Below are positions 44,285 to 55,324 of a stretch of 64,000 nucleotides of DNA, in pieces. The position numbers and the translations under genes are program-made. The stretch comes from Hepsetus odoe (Eukaryota > Chordata > Actinopteri > Characiformes > Hepsetidae): NCBI GenBank assembly GCA_017165825.1, contig CM029387.1, positions 13,604,798 through 13,668,797 on the forward strand, in the 5' to 3' direction. Below the pieces are notes generated by a model. The model was given only the letters and a program-made list of their open reading frames with translations. It was not told the origin of the DNA and did not search any database. Each line of letters opens with the position of its first letter. The first letter of the stretch is position 1.

Positions 44285-44805
44285 GGAATTGGTGGAGAAA
44301 AGTGGCTGGAGTGATTTGTGACAGACGGGTACCAGCTAGAGTAAAAGGGAAGGTTTACAGGACAGTAGTAAGACCAGCTATTTTGTATGGGTTGGAGACA
44401 GTTGCACTGACGGAAAGACAGAAGGCGGAGCTGGAGGTGTCAGAGTTAAAGATGCTGAGATTTTCGTTGGGTGTGACGAGGATGGACAGGGTTAGAAATA
44501 AGTATATTAGAGGGACAGCTCAGGTTAGAAGTCTTGAAGACAAGGTTAGAGAAGCAAGGTTGCATTTGTTTGGACATGTCCAGAGGAGAGATAAGGATTA
44601 TATTGGAAGGAGGATGTTGAAGATGGAGCTGCCAGGAAAGAGGAGAAGAGGTAGACCAAAGAGGAGATTTGCATGTCCTTTGGTGAGAAAGGACATGCAG
44701 GTGGTCGGTTAGAAGCAGGAAGATGCAGAGGACCGGAAGAAATGGAGACCGCTGTGGCAACCCCTAAATGGAAGCAGCCGAAAGAAAAAAAAGAAAAGAA
44801 GTAGT
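44285..44805 (+). mobile_element. 5'-truncated RTE LINE 3' end
   Basis: Contains the C-terminal part of the RTE ORF (44302-44712) and the 3' end 'cctaaatggaagcagccgaa' followed by an A-rich tail (44780-44800). It matches the minus-strand RTE at 49070-49600. Confidence 0.9.
44302..44712 (+). pseudogene. RTE ORF C-terminus (136 codons)
   Basis: Reads 'VICDRRVPARVKGKVYRTVV', 'RPAILYGLETVALTERQKAE', 'LHLFGHVQRRDKDYIGRRML' and 'MELPGKRRRGRPKRRF', the conserved C-terminal region of RTE-type polyproteins, with a basic stretch that may bind nucleic acid. The frame is lost near the end and stops at 44710-44712. The catalytic RT core is missing because of 5' truncation. Confidence 0.85.
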
Positions 44806-47800
44806 ATGAAGGCAAATAGTACTTTCAGGAACTGGATGAATACACATCATTCAAACTTTTCTCAACTACTGGGTTTATCAAAAGCAAACATTACATTAAA
44901 AAAAGCAAGATACTTTAGGAACTGTAGAGATACAAGCTTGCAATTTGCTGGTGAAATGGGTGACCCCCTCAATTCTCATTGTGTAATCACATTTTGAGGA
45001 TCTGAAGTACTGCAATACTAATGTATGCTTTGCATTGGGTTACTTTATCATTAACCTGCTGATTACAGTATACAGTAAAATAATGATGATAAAGTATACA
45101 GTACACAAGTGTACCCATAAATGCAATGAACTCAAGTACAGTTGACCAAATAAAATTTTTTTGATTACTATTCGATTAGCTCAATGAATTTCTTTGCCTG
45201 ACGGCCTCTGGCTCTCTTTTCCTCACAAAATCCAAAGACATGTAGCCTCTCCAATCCACCTGACACACATTTTCCATAGATCTGTATGTCTGTCCTTCAA
45301 ATGGATTAGCAACCTGTCTAGGGTGTTTCTCTGACCAAAAACCAGGTCCCCCAGAGATCATGACGAAATTATGGCCTTTCATTTGCTCTGTTTGCCATTT
45401 GTATATTTCAACCATGCCATACAACTATGCATGTTTAAATCAAGTTGATTACAATTCAATTTCTGCAAAGCTTATGTTTTGAGAATTTTCATGATGAGCT
45501 GCAAAATCTCTCTTACAGATCTCTCTCTGAAATGTGGATGCTACTGTGAAGCTTTGTTTTTAACACACATGTATAAATACATCAATTATAGTTCACTTCC
45601 ATAAATACAGCCATTGTAATGATGCGTGTGTGGTGGACAGGTTGTCCAGAAAATTTTACATTCCCTGTGCACAAATGTAAACGTGGTTGGAAACTCTTTG
45701 GATTCTTAATACTCAAATGACTGGAAACTGAGAAAGGACTGTTTTTGCATAGACTTTCAGCACTACCTCAAACATTCACACATTAAAAGTACTGCACATT
45801 AATGTTTGTAAAAAATAAAGAATAATGATACTTTCTGTACAGATCATATATGGAACTTCAAATGTGCTGTTTAAATTTACTGTTTGTGATATTAAAAGAG
45901 CCAACACATTTAAATGTATTACTGCCTACTTCACTTACTGATTGTTAACCCTGCCCATTTAAAAGTTAAAAAGGAGTGTGTCTACCTGGACTGCTTTTGA
46001 ATGAAACGCAAAACATGGCAGTCTTGTAGTCTTATAAATAAAGTAATAAAACAACCCAGTTTACTTCCATTGTATAAAGAGAGATTAAACATGAACTATG
46101 ACTGATTTTAGTATATAAACCCAAAAACACATAAGGAAACCCCTTATGAAATGAAAAATGCTTGAATGGGGCCCATTAACATCTCATAATTCTCACAATA
46201 CAAATCAAGATTACAAAAGCTATAGGTGGCTACAGATCCATTATATGCATTTTTCTGCCCCCCCCCCCCCCCCCACCAAAATCCCTTCATGTCTTTACAG
46301 TTGTAAGTACCAAATTCATATGACATACCAATTTTACAACATCTCCCTTTAAAATTATGTTTTTATTACTGTGCCAGTGAAATATAGAAATGAGCTTTGT
46401 TCTGACTGGGTGGCCAATTGTCCATCTTCTTCACAAAATATTCTGGCATAAAATGTATAAGAAAACCTCGTTCTGATCCTTTATTAGTTCCTGATAGCCA
46501 GTATCAACACTTTGCCCCTTCTTTAAACTAGAGTTAACAACATTTACAGGTTTGATAACAACAGTTTATACAATTTACATTTACAATTTAAAATTATTGG
46601 AAGCGGGAAAAATCTCTGCAATTATAACCAATTACATTATAGATCTTTAAGGTTTCCCATTTTAATTTTTTTTTAAATTTTTTTTTTTTAATAAACTCCC
46701 TGTGCAAAATCAAAACATTTGGAAGTGTGTGTATATGTTTATAAAATCACTAGGGTGATAAAGAATTCCATGGTTTCTGTGCATTAAATTGTATGGACCT
46801 GGTATAGAATAGAAATGAAATGCATAAAAGTTCAGTGTTAAAGAGTTAAACGTTCCACCAAAAAGCAAGAAAGTGTGATCTTAGAATCACATTCATTTGC
46901 CAAATATGTAAGTACATGTATAGGATTATATACAGAATACATGAAAAGTGTCTGTGGAAATGCAAAGTATTTATGGAGTACAGTCATTATGTGAAACAGG
47001 GTGTTGTAACTAGTGGGAGAAAGAGGAGTAGCTGTGGCATATCAGATGATTATCCTGCTTAGCTATTTATGAAGGTGGTGACATGAGAATAGCAACTGCA
47101 GCTGCATCAGGTAGTTTTGGTATACATGGATCTGTAGTGTCTGTTAGATAGGAGGAGTTATGGCTTTCCATGCCTGTTTCCTGATTTTTGCACAATACAG
47201 TTCCTGCCGGGAAAGCAGGGGAGCATCAGTGCTTTTTCAGCTGTATTTACTATTCTCTGCAGTCTGTTCCTAAGTTATTTTTTGGCTATTCCAAATACAG
47301 AAAGTACATGCTCTGATGGGCCTTTTTGAAGATAGAGTTAGAGGAATTTTAAGTTTAAAAGTTATTCTGGCTGACCAGCAGCACCGATATCCAGAGATCT
47401 TGGATGAGTCTGTTGAGCATAGTACTGTCTGCAGTCTTCCAAATTTTAACAGCTGGTTCCATGGACGTGCAATTTGAGAGGATATATCCCTTCAACTGCC
47501 TGGGAGGAAAAAGTTGAAGCAAAAGTAGATGGTGGGGGATACAGTGAGGTTTTTAGGAGAGGAATTTTGAAATTATTATTGGACACTGAGCTGACTATTA
47601 ACTTGATCATGGATACTGAATGTGCTACAGGATGTAGAGTACTCTGATGTTGACTCTATTATCCATTCACCTGTCTGCCAAGTCGGCAAAATGCAGGTGG
47701 TCCCGCAGGTGTTCTGTGATGTTCTTCATAACTAGATGCCACTTGCTCAGTAAAAAACAGCAGAAAAGTTACTACTGGTATTAGGGGCCAGTGAGCGCTC

Positions 47801-48245
47801 TGGAAAGTTTAGCATTGGTGATTACTGTTGTGTTTACAAGCCAGTGAGATATTTTAATTCCTACCATCCACAAACATGTCTTATTACCCTCAACAATACG
47901 CACAGCCCAGCTGGCTCTTTAGCCTTTAATGGCTACTGCATTTGCTCTGTTTGTTTTTCATCATTAACAGCAGTATTTGCCTCTTAGGCCCAAAGCCAGC
48001 AGTGCTGCCACACCATTTCTTTAATTAGCTTACAAACACACACACACACACACACACGCTCAAAATAATTGGTTCAAAGAAAAAGAGAAATTTCTTTAAT
48101 TAATTTATCTGCCTGCTGGAATTACCAAGAGAGAACCCCAGTTTACACTGTAGCGATCGCAGCATTCACGGAACGATTTCCGTAATACTTCTAAAATCGA
48201 GCAGACGCCGTCTCCACTACAATACACGGGACAAAACTTTCAGTA
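44806..48245. other. Mostly unassigned sequence
   Basis: No gene supported. It holds a 16-17 bp C run (46257-46274) and a (CA)n at 48039-48057. The block 47000-47800 has LINE-like but unplaceable phrases ('gttctgtgatgttcttcat'). A stretch at 47860-48035 is rich in TTTAATTAGC-type sites. The minus frame 45424-45176 overlaps a repeat-like segment. Confidence 0.4.
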
Positions 48246-48440
48246 CACATTTAGCAGACGCTCTTATCCAGAGCGACTTACATGTCCTAATTACAGGGAC
48301 AGGCCCCCGGAGCAATTCAGGGTTAAGGGTCTTGCTCAGGAACCCAGTGGCGGTAGTGCTAGAGGTGGGATTCGAACCTGGGACCTCTTGAGCCATTGGT
48401 CCCCAGGCAAGCACCCAACCACTAGACCAGCGCCACCCAA
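48246..48440 (-). mobile_element. SINE family A, minus strand
   Basis: Left end 'tttagcagacgctcttatcc' (tail), 'agggttaagggtcttgctca', then 'gggattcgaacctgggacct' (B-box complement) and the head 'caaccactagaccagcgcca'. Confidence 0.9.
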
Positions 48441-49097
48441 CAAGCGTTTTATCATGTACAAAACTACCTAAATAACATAGAATATAACAAACCAAACACA
48501 CAATCCTAACCATGAACATACATGTATTGAGTCCAACAGTACTGATCAGTCTTTTAAAGGTGATTCCGGAGATGGGTAGTTGGCAAACGGAACAGTCTTA
48601 CCACGAAAGAGATGGAGTCTGGGATGATGGAAAGGACGGATGATGTAATCCTGATAATTCGAGTGAAATGGGTGTCCAAATAGTCCAACGGGGTTAATCC
48701 ACAAACAAGAAAGACGAACTCTGACAATATTATTTGTGAACATATATAATACACATACCACAAAAAGAAAAGATTTTAAACAAGAGACACGGAAACTTAA
48801 TTTCTCTCTCGTACTCCTTCTCTCCGAAACTTTTCCCTGACCACTCTTCCCTCATCCCACTCAAACACCGCCCCCCGATTATATCAGGTAAATTCTTAAA
48901 GGGGAAGTGCGGAGTTAATTTGGGGCTAGAGCACCCTCAGGCTTTCTGAAAGAATACCATGCCGAGCCTAGGGAGTACCTCCCTTATGGCCATCGGCTAT
49001 GGTAGCATTATGTACGGTGTCACAACACACACGTGCATGCTTTACATACATACACATAGACAAAATATCTTCTTCTTTTTCTTTCGGCTGCTCCCGT

Positions 49098-49602
49098 TTA
49101 GGGGTCGCCACAGCGGATCAGCTGTCTCCATTTCTTACGGTCCTCTGCATCTTCCTGCTTCAAACCAACCATCTGCATGTCCTCTCTCACCACATCCATA
49201 AACCTCCTCTTTGGTCTACCTCTTTTCCTCTTTCCTGGCAGCTCCATCTTTAACATCCTCCTTCCAATATAATCCTCATCTCTTCTCTGGACATGTCCAA
49301 ACCAATGCAACCTTGCTTCTCTAACCTTGTCGCCAAGACGTCTAACCTGAGCTGTCCCTCTAATATACTAATTTCTAACCCTGTCCATCCTCGTCACACC
49401 CAACGAAAATCTATAACTCTGACACCTCCAGCTCCGCCTCCTGCCTTTTCATCAGTGCCACTGTCTCCAACCCATACAACATAGCTGGTCTCACTACTGT
49501 CCTGAAGACCTTCCCTTTTACTCTAGCTGGTACCCGTCTGTCACAAATCACTCCAGCCACTCTTCTCCACCCATTCCAACCTGCCTGCACTCTCTTCTTC
49601 AC
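49098..49602 (-). pseudogene. RTE ORF C-terminal region
   Basis: Two frames (49602-49411 and 49310-49098) read 'WRRVAGVICDRRVPARVKGK', 'RPAMLYGLETVALMKRQEAE', 'HWFGHVQRRDEDYIGRRMLK', 'ELPGKRKRGRPKRRFMDVVR' and the terminal 'WRQLIRCGDP'. A frame change lies at about 49320-49410. Confidence 0.85.
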
Positions 49603-49614
49603 CTCTCTTCCACA

Positions 49615-50381
49615 CTAGCCGTTACACTGAACTGTTGATCCTAAATATTTAAACTCCTCCACCTTTGTTACCTCTACTCCCTGCATCCTAACCACTGCAC
49701 TCTCCTCCCTTTCATTCACACTCATGTATTCCGTCTTTGCCCTACTCACTTTCAGTCCTCTCCTCTCAAGAGCATATCTCCATCTCTCCAGGTTCTCCTC
49801 AAGCTGCTCCCTACTCTCATTACAGATCACAATATCATCAGCAAACATCATCTTCCACGGAGACTCCTGTCTAACCTCGTCCGTCAGCCTGTCCATTACT
49901 ATTGCAAACAAGAATGGGCTCAGTGCTGATCCTTGATGTAATCCAACCGCTACCTTAAATGCATCTGTCACTCCCACTGCAGATCTCACCACTGTTACAC
50001 TGCCATCATACATATCCTGAACTACTCTCACATACTTAACACCAGACTTCCTCATAAAAACCACAACTCCTCTCTAGGCACCCTGTCATATGCTTTCTCC
50101 AAGTCCACAAAGGCACAATGCAGCTCCTTCTGACCTTCTCTGTACTTCTCCATCAATACCCTCAGAGCACACATTGCATCTGTAGTACTCTTTCACGGCA
50201 TAAAACCATACTGCTGCTCACTAATCCTCACCTCTTTTCTGAACCTAGCTTCCACTACTCTTTCCCATAACTTCATGGTGTGGCTGATCAACTTTATCCC
50301 TCTATAGTTACTACAGCTCTGTGCATCACCCTTATTCTTGAAGATCGGTACCAGTACACTTCGTCTCCACTCCTCAGGCAT
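49615..50381 (-). pseudogene. RTE reverse transcriptase region
   Basis: Frame 50381-50193 has 'MPEEWRRSVLVPIFKNKGD' and 'CSNYRGIKLISHTMKLWERV'. Frame 50064-49615 has 'VGLHQGSALSPFLFAIVMD' (template-grip box) and 'MMFADDIVICNESREQLEEN' (FADD catalytic box), then 'FKYLGSTVQ'. The first catalytic Asp region between them is in another frame. These are the ordered motifs of the RTE/BovB-type RT. Confidence 0.85.
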
Positions 50382-51007
50382 CTTCTCACGTCAGAAACTC
50401 AACTGCCATCTCTCCTAAACATCTCCATGCTTCCACTGGTATGTTATCCGGTCCAACAGCCTTTCCATTCTTCATCCTCTTCACCGCTGCCCTTACTTCC
50501 ATCTTGTTTATTTGCTGCACTTCCTGGTTCACTCTTCTCACATCATCCAATCTTCTCTCTCTCTCATTTTCTTAATTCATCAGCCCCTCAAAGTATTCCT
50601 TCCATCTGCTCAACATGCTCTTTTCACCTGTGAGTATGTTTTCATTTCTATCTTTAATCGCCCTGACCTGTTGCACATCTTTCCCAGATCTGTCTCTCTA
50701 TCTAGCCAATCGGTAAAGGTCATTTTCTCCCTCTTTACTGTCCAACCTCTCATACAATTTATCAAACACCTTATCTTTGGCCTTCGCCACTGCTTTCTTC
50801 ACCCTGCGGTTCATCTCCTTGTATACCTGTCTACTTTCCTTATCTCGCCTCCCTCTTCTTTTGAATACACTCCTGAACTTCTTGGTTCCACCACCAAGTT
50901 TCCTTATCCTCCTTCTTCCTTCCAGATGTCACACCAAGTAAATTTCTAGTCGTCTGCCTTATCACTTCTGCAGTAGTTTCCCAGCAATCTGGTAGCTGTT
51001 CAACACC

Positions 51008-51450
51008 TCACAGTGCCTGTGTTAACTCCTGCCTGAATTCCACCTTGCAGTCCTCCTCCTTCAGCTTCCACCACTTGATCCTCGACTCTGCCCTGACTTT
51101 CCTCCTCTTCTTGACCTCCAAGGTCATCCTGCAGACCACCATCCTATGCTGTTTAGCTACACTCTCCCCTGTCACTACTTTGCAGTCTCCAGTCTCTTTC
51201 AGATTGACCCTGCTGTGACCCTGCTGTGAGCATCTTCCTCCACTCTTATACGCCACCCTGTGCTCCTCCCTCTTCTTAAAATAAGTATTAACTACAGCCA
51301 TTTCCATCCTTTTTGCAAAATCTACAACCATCTGACCTTCAGCATTCCTCTCCTTGACATCATGGCTACCCATCACCTCCTCATCATCTCTGTTCCCTTC
51401 ACCAACATGACCATTATAATCTGCACCAATCACCACTCTCTCTTCCATGG
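51008..51450 (-). pseudogene. RTE endonuclease end and linker
   Basis: The frame reads 'ERVVIGADYNGHVGEGNRDD' (catalytic DxN), 'MVVDFAKRMEMAVVNTYFKK' and 'VTGESVAKQHRMVVCRMTLE' (QHR, the RTE equivalent of the SDH motif). This is characteristic of CFDP2-like RTE endonucleases. The first part of the endonuclease lies beyond the LTR element, at 52841-52599 ('VSAYAPQVGCEMVEKEKFW'). Confidence 0.85.
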
Positions 51451-51454
51451 GTAC

Positions 51455-51738
51455 TGTAACGGTCCTGTGCCAGTAGAGGGCACCCTGCTTTGATTGTGCA
51501 CACCTGGGCATTGGGTGCCAGGTGTGCCTCATCGGGGGCTGGCGTTATAAGCCCCAGTGAATCAGAGCAGGGCGCTGGTCATTCTGTGTGCGCACTGTGA
51601 GATTACTCGTGTTATGTTTTACATTTGTTATGTTGGTTATGTTTAGTTTGAGTTCTATGCACGTTGCCCGTCATTAAAGTCCAGTACGAAGCTCTCGGCT
51701 CTGCATTGGCATCCAGCCCTCAACACCACACTGTGACA
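51455..51738 (+). repeat. 5' LTR of the short LTR element
   Basis: Begins TGTAACGGT and ends ACTGTGACA, an imperfect terminal inverted repeat. U3 has CCAGTAGAGGGC (51470-51481), outer arms 51480-51495 with 51560-51575, inner arms 51498-51510 with 51516-51527, and 51535-51540 with 51550-51555, the last loop containing TTATAA. Confidence 0.85.
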
Positions 51739-51740
51739 GA

Positions 51741-52199
51741 ATGACCAGCCACCACAAATGGACGTCGCGAGCCGAGAGCTCCGTGGGGATGTCCGTGAAA
51801 GACCACCGGACCTTCCAGGTGCTGGAGGCTGAGGAGATAGGGGTTGAGCGGTGTTTGCTCCCCTCCCGGGATTGGCCGACGCTGTGCCTGTTCCAGCTCC
51901 AGCAACTAGGAGGGCGTGGCTGCGGAGCCGGCTCTCGCGTGAGCCCCTGGGGAAGTGGGGCTGCGATGCCGGTTCACTTGTCAGCACAAGGTGGGACTCA
52001 AGGGACATCCGCCATCACCGCGGAGGCGGCGGGGCTTGAGGGACGAGGTCCAAGTCCGCCGGAGGAGGCGGGGCTTGAGGGACGAGGTCCAAGTCTGCCA
52101 GAGGAGGCGGGTTTTCGAGGGGCTGCGTCCAATCTAGACCACTGGAGAGAGAGCGGGGTTTCGGGGGCCGCAGCCGAACCCGCCAGAGGACCGCGGTGA
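51741..52199 (+). CDS. Hypothetical ORF of the short LTR element (152 codons)
   Basis: Starts MTSHHKWTSRAESSVGMSV immediately after the LTR and ends with Gly/Ala/Arg-rich sequence. Residues about 95-135 are a 13-residue tandem repeat (EAGLEGRGPS.PE) from the 39-bp units at 52023, 52062 and 52101. No domain is recognised. It may be a leftover gag start, since the layout (leader-adjacent ATG, then 39-bp repeats) parallels the ORF at 10163-9618. Coding function is uncertain. Confidence 0.4.
   Translation: MTSHHKWTSRAESSVGMSVKDHRTFQVLEAEEIGVERCLLPSRDWPTLCLFQLQQLGGRGCGAGSRVSPWGSGAAMPVHLSAQGGTQGTSAITAEAAGLEGRGPSPPEEAGLEGRGPSLPEEAGFRGAASNLDHWRESGVSGAAAEPARGPR
52023..52139 (+). repeat. 39-bp tandem repeat in the short LTR element
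   Basis: Units start at 52023, 52062 and 52101, each 39 bp, of the form GAGGAGGCGGGGCTTGAGGG and so on. The third unit is diverged. Confidence 0.85.
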
Positions 52200-52333
52200 G
52201 AGCGGAGCGTTCGACTGGACTTTGTTTGGACTTGTTGTTGAATGTTTGCGCAACCCCTCTCCTTTCGGGGGATCCTGCTTCGGATGAAGCAGGGTCTGGC
52301 GCCCCAGGAGTAGGCACCTTTGGGAAGAGGTAC

Positions 52334-52618
52334 TGTAATGGTCCTGTGCCAGTAGAGGGCGCCCTGCTCTGATTGTGCACACCTGGGCATTGGCTGCCAG
52401 GTGTGCCTAATCGGGGGCTGGCGTTATAAGCCCCAGTGAATCAGAGCAGGGAGCTGGTCATTCTGTGTGTGCACTGTGAGATTACTCGTGTTATGTTTTA
52501 CATTTGTTATGTTGGTTATGTTTAGTTTGAGTTCTGTGCACATTGTCCGTCATTAAAGTCCAGTACGAAGCTCTCGGCTCTGCGTTGGCGTCCAGCCCTC
52601 AACACCACACCGTGTACA
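52334..52618 (+). repeat. 3' LTR of the short LTR element
   Basis: Matches 51455-51738 with few substitutions. It retains CCAGTAGAGGGCGCC (52349-52363) and outer arms 52359-52374 with 52439-52454. Confidence 0.85.
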
Positions 52619-53300
52619 CACATACACTCTCTATCACTTCATCTAACTCACTCCAGAATTTTTCCTTCTCTACCATCTCACAACCAACTTGTGGAGCATA
52701 AGCACTAACAACATTCATTATCACACCTTCAACTTCCAGCTTCAAACTCATCACCCTACCTGACACCCTCTTCACCTCCAAAACACTCTTCACATACTCT
52801 TCCTTCAGGATAACACCTACCCAATTCCTCCTTCTATCCACAGCATGGTAGAACAGTTTAAACCCTCCTCCAATACACCTGGCCTTACTACCCTTTCATC
52901 TAGTCTCTTGCATACACAAAATGTCAACCTTTCTTCTCTGCATCATATCATCTAATTCTCTACCTTTACCAGTCATGCTGCCAACATTCAAAGTCCCTAC
53001 CCTCACTTCCACTCTCCGTCCCTTCTTTCTCTCCATCTCCATCTATACATGCCTTCCTCCTCTTCTTCTTCTTCTCCTTTGGTCAACAGTAGTCCAATTT
53101 CCACCAGCACCCTGTAGGCTCACAGTACTGGTGGCGGTCGTTGTTAACCCGGGCCTCGACCGATCCGGTATGGAATTCTGTATCATTGTCCTTATATTGA
53201 TTTTGCTAAGTTTTAGACTGGATGCCCTTCCTGACGTAACCCTCCCCATTTACCCGGGCTTGGGACCGGCGCAAAGAAATACGCTGGCTTGTGCATCCCT
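52599..53300 (-). pseudogene. RTE 5' coding and leader region
   Basis: Endonuclease N-terminal part: 'GRVMSLKLEVEGVIMNVVSA' and 'YAPQVGCEMVEKEKFWSELD' (frame 52841-52599), with upstream 'RRRNWVGVILKEEYVKSVLE'. The leader (53300-53050) matches the plus-strand fragment at 57252-57485. Confidence 0.8.
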
Positions 53301-53334
53301 AGTGGCTGGGTTATACACGGAGACACAATATAAA

Positions 53335-53789
53335 GAAAGGAAAAAATAATAATTTTAAGGTTAATGTACATAACATAAAACTTGCTTGCTTTCATAAAAT
53401 GACAGACCATGCATAACATGAGATATTCTTGCATGTGTTATTAATATTATTTATTATTATTAACAGTTAATAAAACATTGAATTATTATCATTTTCATTT
53501 AACTGTTTTACCCCAATAGTTGAATAGTTGTTTATTCTTACTGAATTACCACCACAACAATGTGTTGTACAGAGTTGCTTGAATGTTTGTGAACACTTTT
53601 ATTAAATATTATGTTAATAGATATTATTATACTTGCTTGTTTAATTACTGAGATAAAATATCCAATATTACAGATCTGTGAATGGCAAAAGTATGTCATC
53701 CTTTACATTTTTAAAACTGAGTTCAGTATGTATTGCAGATCTAAATAAAACAGACAGTTTAAGTTTGTGAGACATTTTTTCCCATTTAT
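53335..53789. other. Unassigned AT-rich sequence
   Basis: About 450 bp with TTATTA-rich tracts. No gene is seen. Confidence 0.5.
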
Positions 53790-53885
53790 AGTAAAAGCCT
53801 TCATAAACTCCAGTTAGTCCAGAACGCAACAGCTACAGTCCTCACCAGTTCTAGAAAATTTGATCACATTAGTCTGATATTACTC

Positions 53886-54013
53886 CCTGCGATGGGCTGG
53901 AGGCCTGTCCAGGGAGCGTCCCCCGTCCTCGCCCTGTGTGCGCTGGGTTGGACACCAGCACTCCCCCGCAACCCAAGCGGGACAAGCGGCAGATAATGGA
54001 TGGATGGATGGAT
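53886..54013 (+). mobile_element. Rex3-like 3' tail with 12-bp target duplication
   Basis: The segment 'gcgatgggctggaggcctgt' to '(ATGG)n' is flanked by AGTCTGATATTA on both sides (53872-53883 and 54014-54025). It is a 5'-truncated LINE insertion ending in a GATG-type tail. Rex3 assignment rests on the (GATG)n tail. Confidence 0.75.
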
Positions 54014-54531
54014 AGTCTGATATTATCTAGGCTTCATTGGTTTCCTGTGAAATTCCACAGACTATAAAATTTTACTACAGACTTACAAAGCCCTAAACGG
54101 CCTCGCTCCTGAGTATCTTTCAGAGTTTATCTCCAGTTATGAATCCCCTCGCTCAAATAGGTCGCAACGTGATGGCTTTTAAACAGTTCCCAGAATTTTG
54201 AAAACAACAGCAGGGGAAACAGCTTTTTCATTTAAAGGCCCCTCATCTCTGGAACAGTCTTCCAGGGACACAGACACGCTCTCAGTCCAGGGTAAAAACA
54301 CAGACATGCTCTCAGTCCAGGGTAAAAACCTACTTGTTTAATCAATTTTTTAGTAGTTGATCTTCCTCTTAGTTAAAAGGTTCATGGTTACAGAGGTAGT
54401 GTTGTTGGTGCTGCCGGCCCAGCACTCTCACGCTATCGCTCAGGTTTGTTGACAGTGCTGTTGGAGGGATGCAAAGTGTCTCAGGGTGTTCTCCTGTTTG
54501 TAAAACCCTTGCCTCTGTCCTTTCTAGTTAG

Positions 54532-54605
54532 GGGGGGTGGTGGTATAGTGGTAGGGTACTTGCCTACAGACCTATGGATCAAGAGGTCCCAGGTTTGAAT
54601 CTGTC
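54532..54605 (+). mobile_element. SINE family A, head only
   Basis: tRNA-like head 'ggtggtatagtggtagggta' with B-box 'caggtttgaatct'. The body and tail are missing, and L2 3' UTR sequence resumes after it. Confidence 0.6.
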
Positions 54606-54772
54606 CACCACTTGTGCCTTTGGGCAGCTTATGAATTTCTGGAAAGGAAAGACCTTCATTTAGCATCAATTAGCGTGAGGGTTTCCTGAAGTTCATACCT
54701 GCTAGTCCATCAAGTCGATAAACTTACAATCATCAGATTTCTCTCCTCACCTGAACTTCAGATCAGCTACAG

Positions 54773-55324
54773 TACTGTGCAAAAGTTTTAGGCAGGTGTG
54801 AAAAAAATGCTGTAAACAAAGAATGCTTTCAGAAATATAAATAATGATTGTTTATTTTTATCAATTTACAAAATGCAAAGTGAGCGAACAAAAGAAAAAT
54901 CTAAATCAAATCAATATTTGGTGTTACTTCCTTTTGCCTTCAAACCAGCATCAATTCTTATGGGTACATTTGCAGAAAGTCAGGGATTTTGTAGGATTAT
55001 AACCAGGTGTATGATCAACCAATTTTACCAAACAGGTGCTGATGATCATCAATGTCACACATAGGTTGAAACACAGCCATGTTTGGAACAACCTACTAGC
55101 CAAGTTCCTTCATAAACTGTGTGCAAGTGTACCTAGAAGAATTGATGCTGTTTTGAAGACAAAAGGTAGTAACACCAACTATTGATTTGATTTAGATTTC
55201 TCTTTTGGTCATTCACTGCATTTTGTTGATTGATGAAAATAAATGATTAACTCTTCCATTTTTGAAAGCATTCTTTGTTTACAGCATTTTTTCACACCTG
55301 CCTAAAACTTTTGCACAGTACTGT
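54773..55324 (+). mobile_element. Foldback (long inverted repeat) DNA element
   Basis: The ends 'actgtgcaaaagttttaggc' and 'gcctaaaacttttgcacagt' are flanked by TA. The two halves are largely reverse complements of each other over about 250 bp, for example 'ttggtgttacttccttttgc' with its mirror near 55160-55180. No ORF. A second copy in opposite orientation lies at 59905-60440. Confidence 0.85.

Larger units (their letters stand above)
51451..52618 (+). mobile_element. Short non-autonomous LTR element (about 1.17 kb)
   Basis: Two direct repeats of about 280-285 bp (51455-51738 and 52334-52618) flank about 600 bp. GTAC precedes the left LTR (51451-51454) and recurs at 52614-52617, an apparent target duplication; boundaries are uncertain by about 5 bp. 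Sense is plus: TTATAA and ATTAAA signals lie in order in the LTR, a purine-rich GGGAAGAGG tract precedes the right LTR, and an ATG begins 2-3 bp inside the left LTR. The interior has only one frame with a 39-bp repeat and no RT or integrase. TRIM-like, mobilised in trans (inference). Confidence 0.85.
49070..53334 (-). mobile_element. RTE LINE, near full length, split by an LTR element
   Basis: Minus orientation. The 5' region is near 53334-53050 ('gaccgatccggtatggaat' on plus), endonuclease about 53000-51000, RT about 50700-49600, C-terminus 49600-49100, and the 3' end 'CAGCCGAAAGAAAAAGAAGA' (reverse complement of 49074-49092). The short LTR element 51455-52618 interrupts the endonuclease. 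Frameshifts separate the readable blocks, so it is inactive. Fragments of the same family lie at 4152/10445, 20045, 35600, 44285 and 57252. Confidence 0.9.

Noticed and set aside
45176..45424. 82-codon minus-strand ORF
   Set aside because: Overlaps a dispersed repeat-like segment ('caacctgtctagggtgtttc'); no domain.
49070..53334. RTE copy as an active element
   Set aside because: Frameshifts between endonuclease, RT and C-terminus, and a 1.17-kb insertion.
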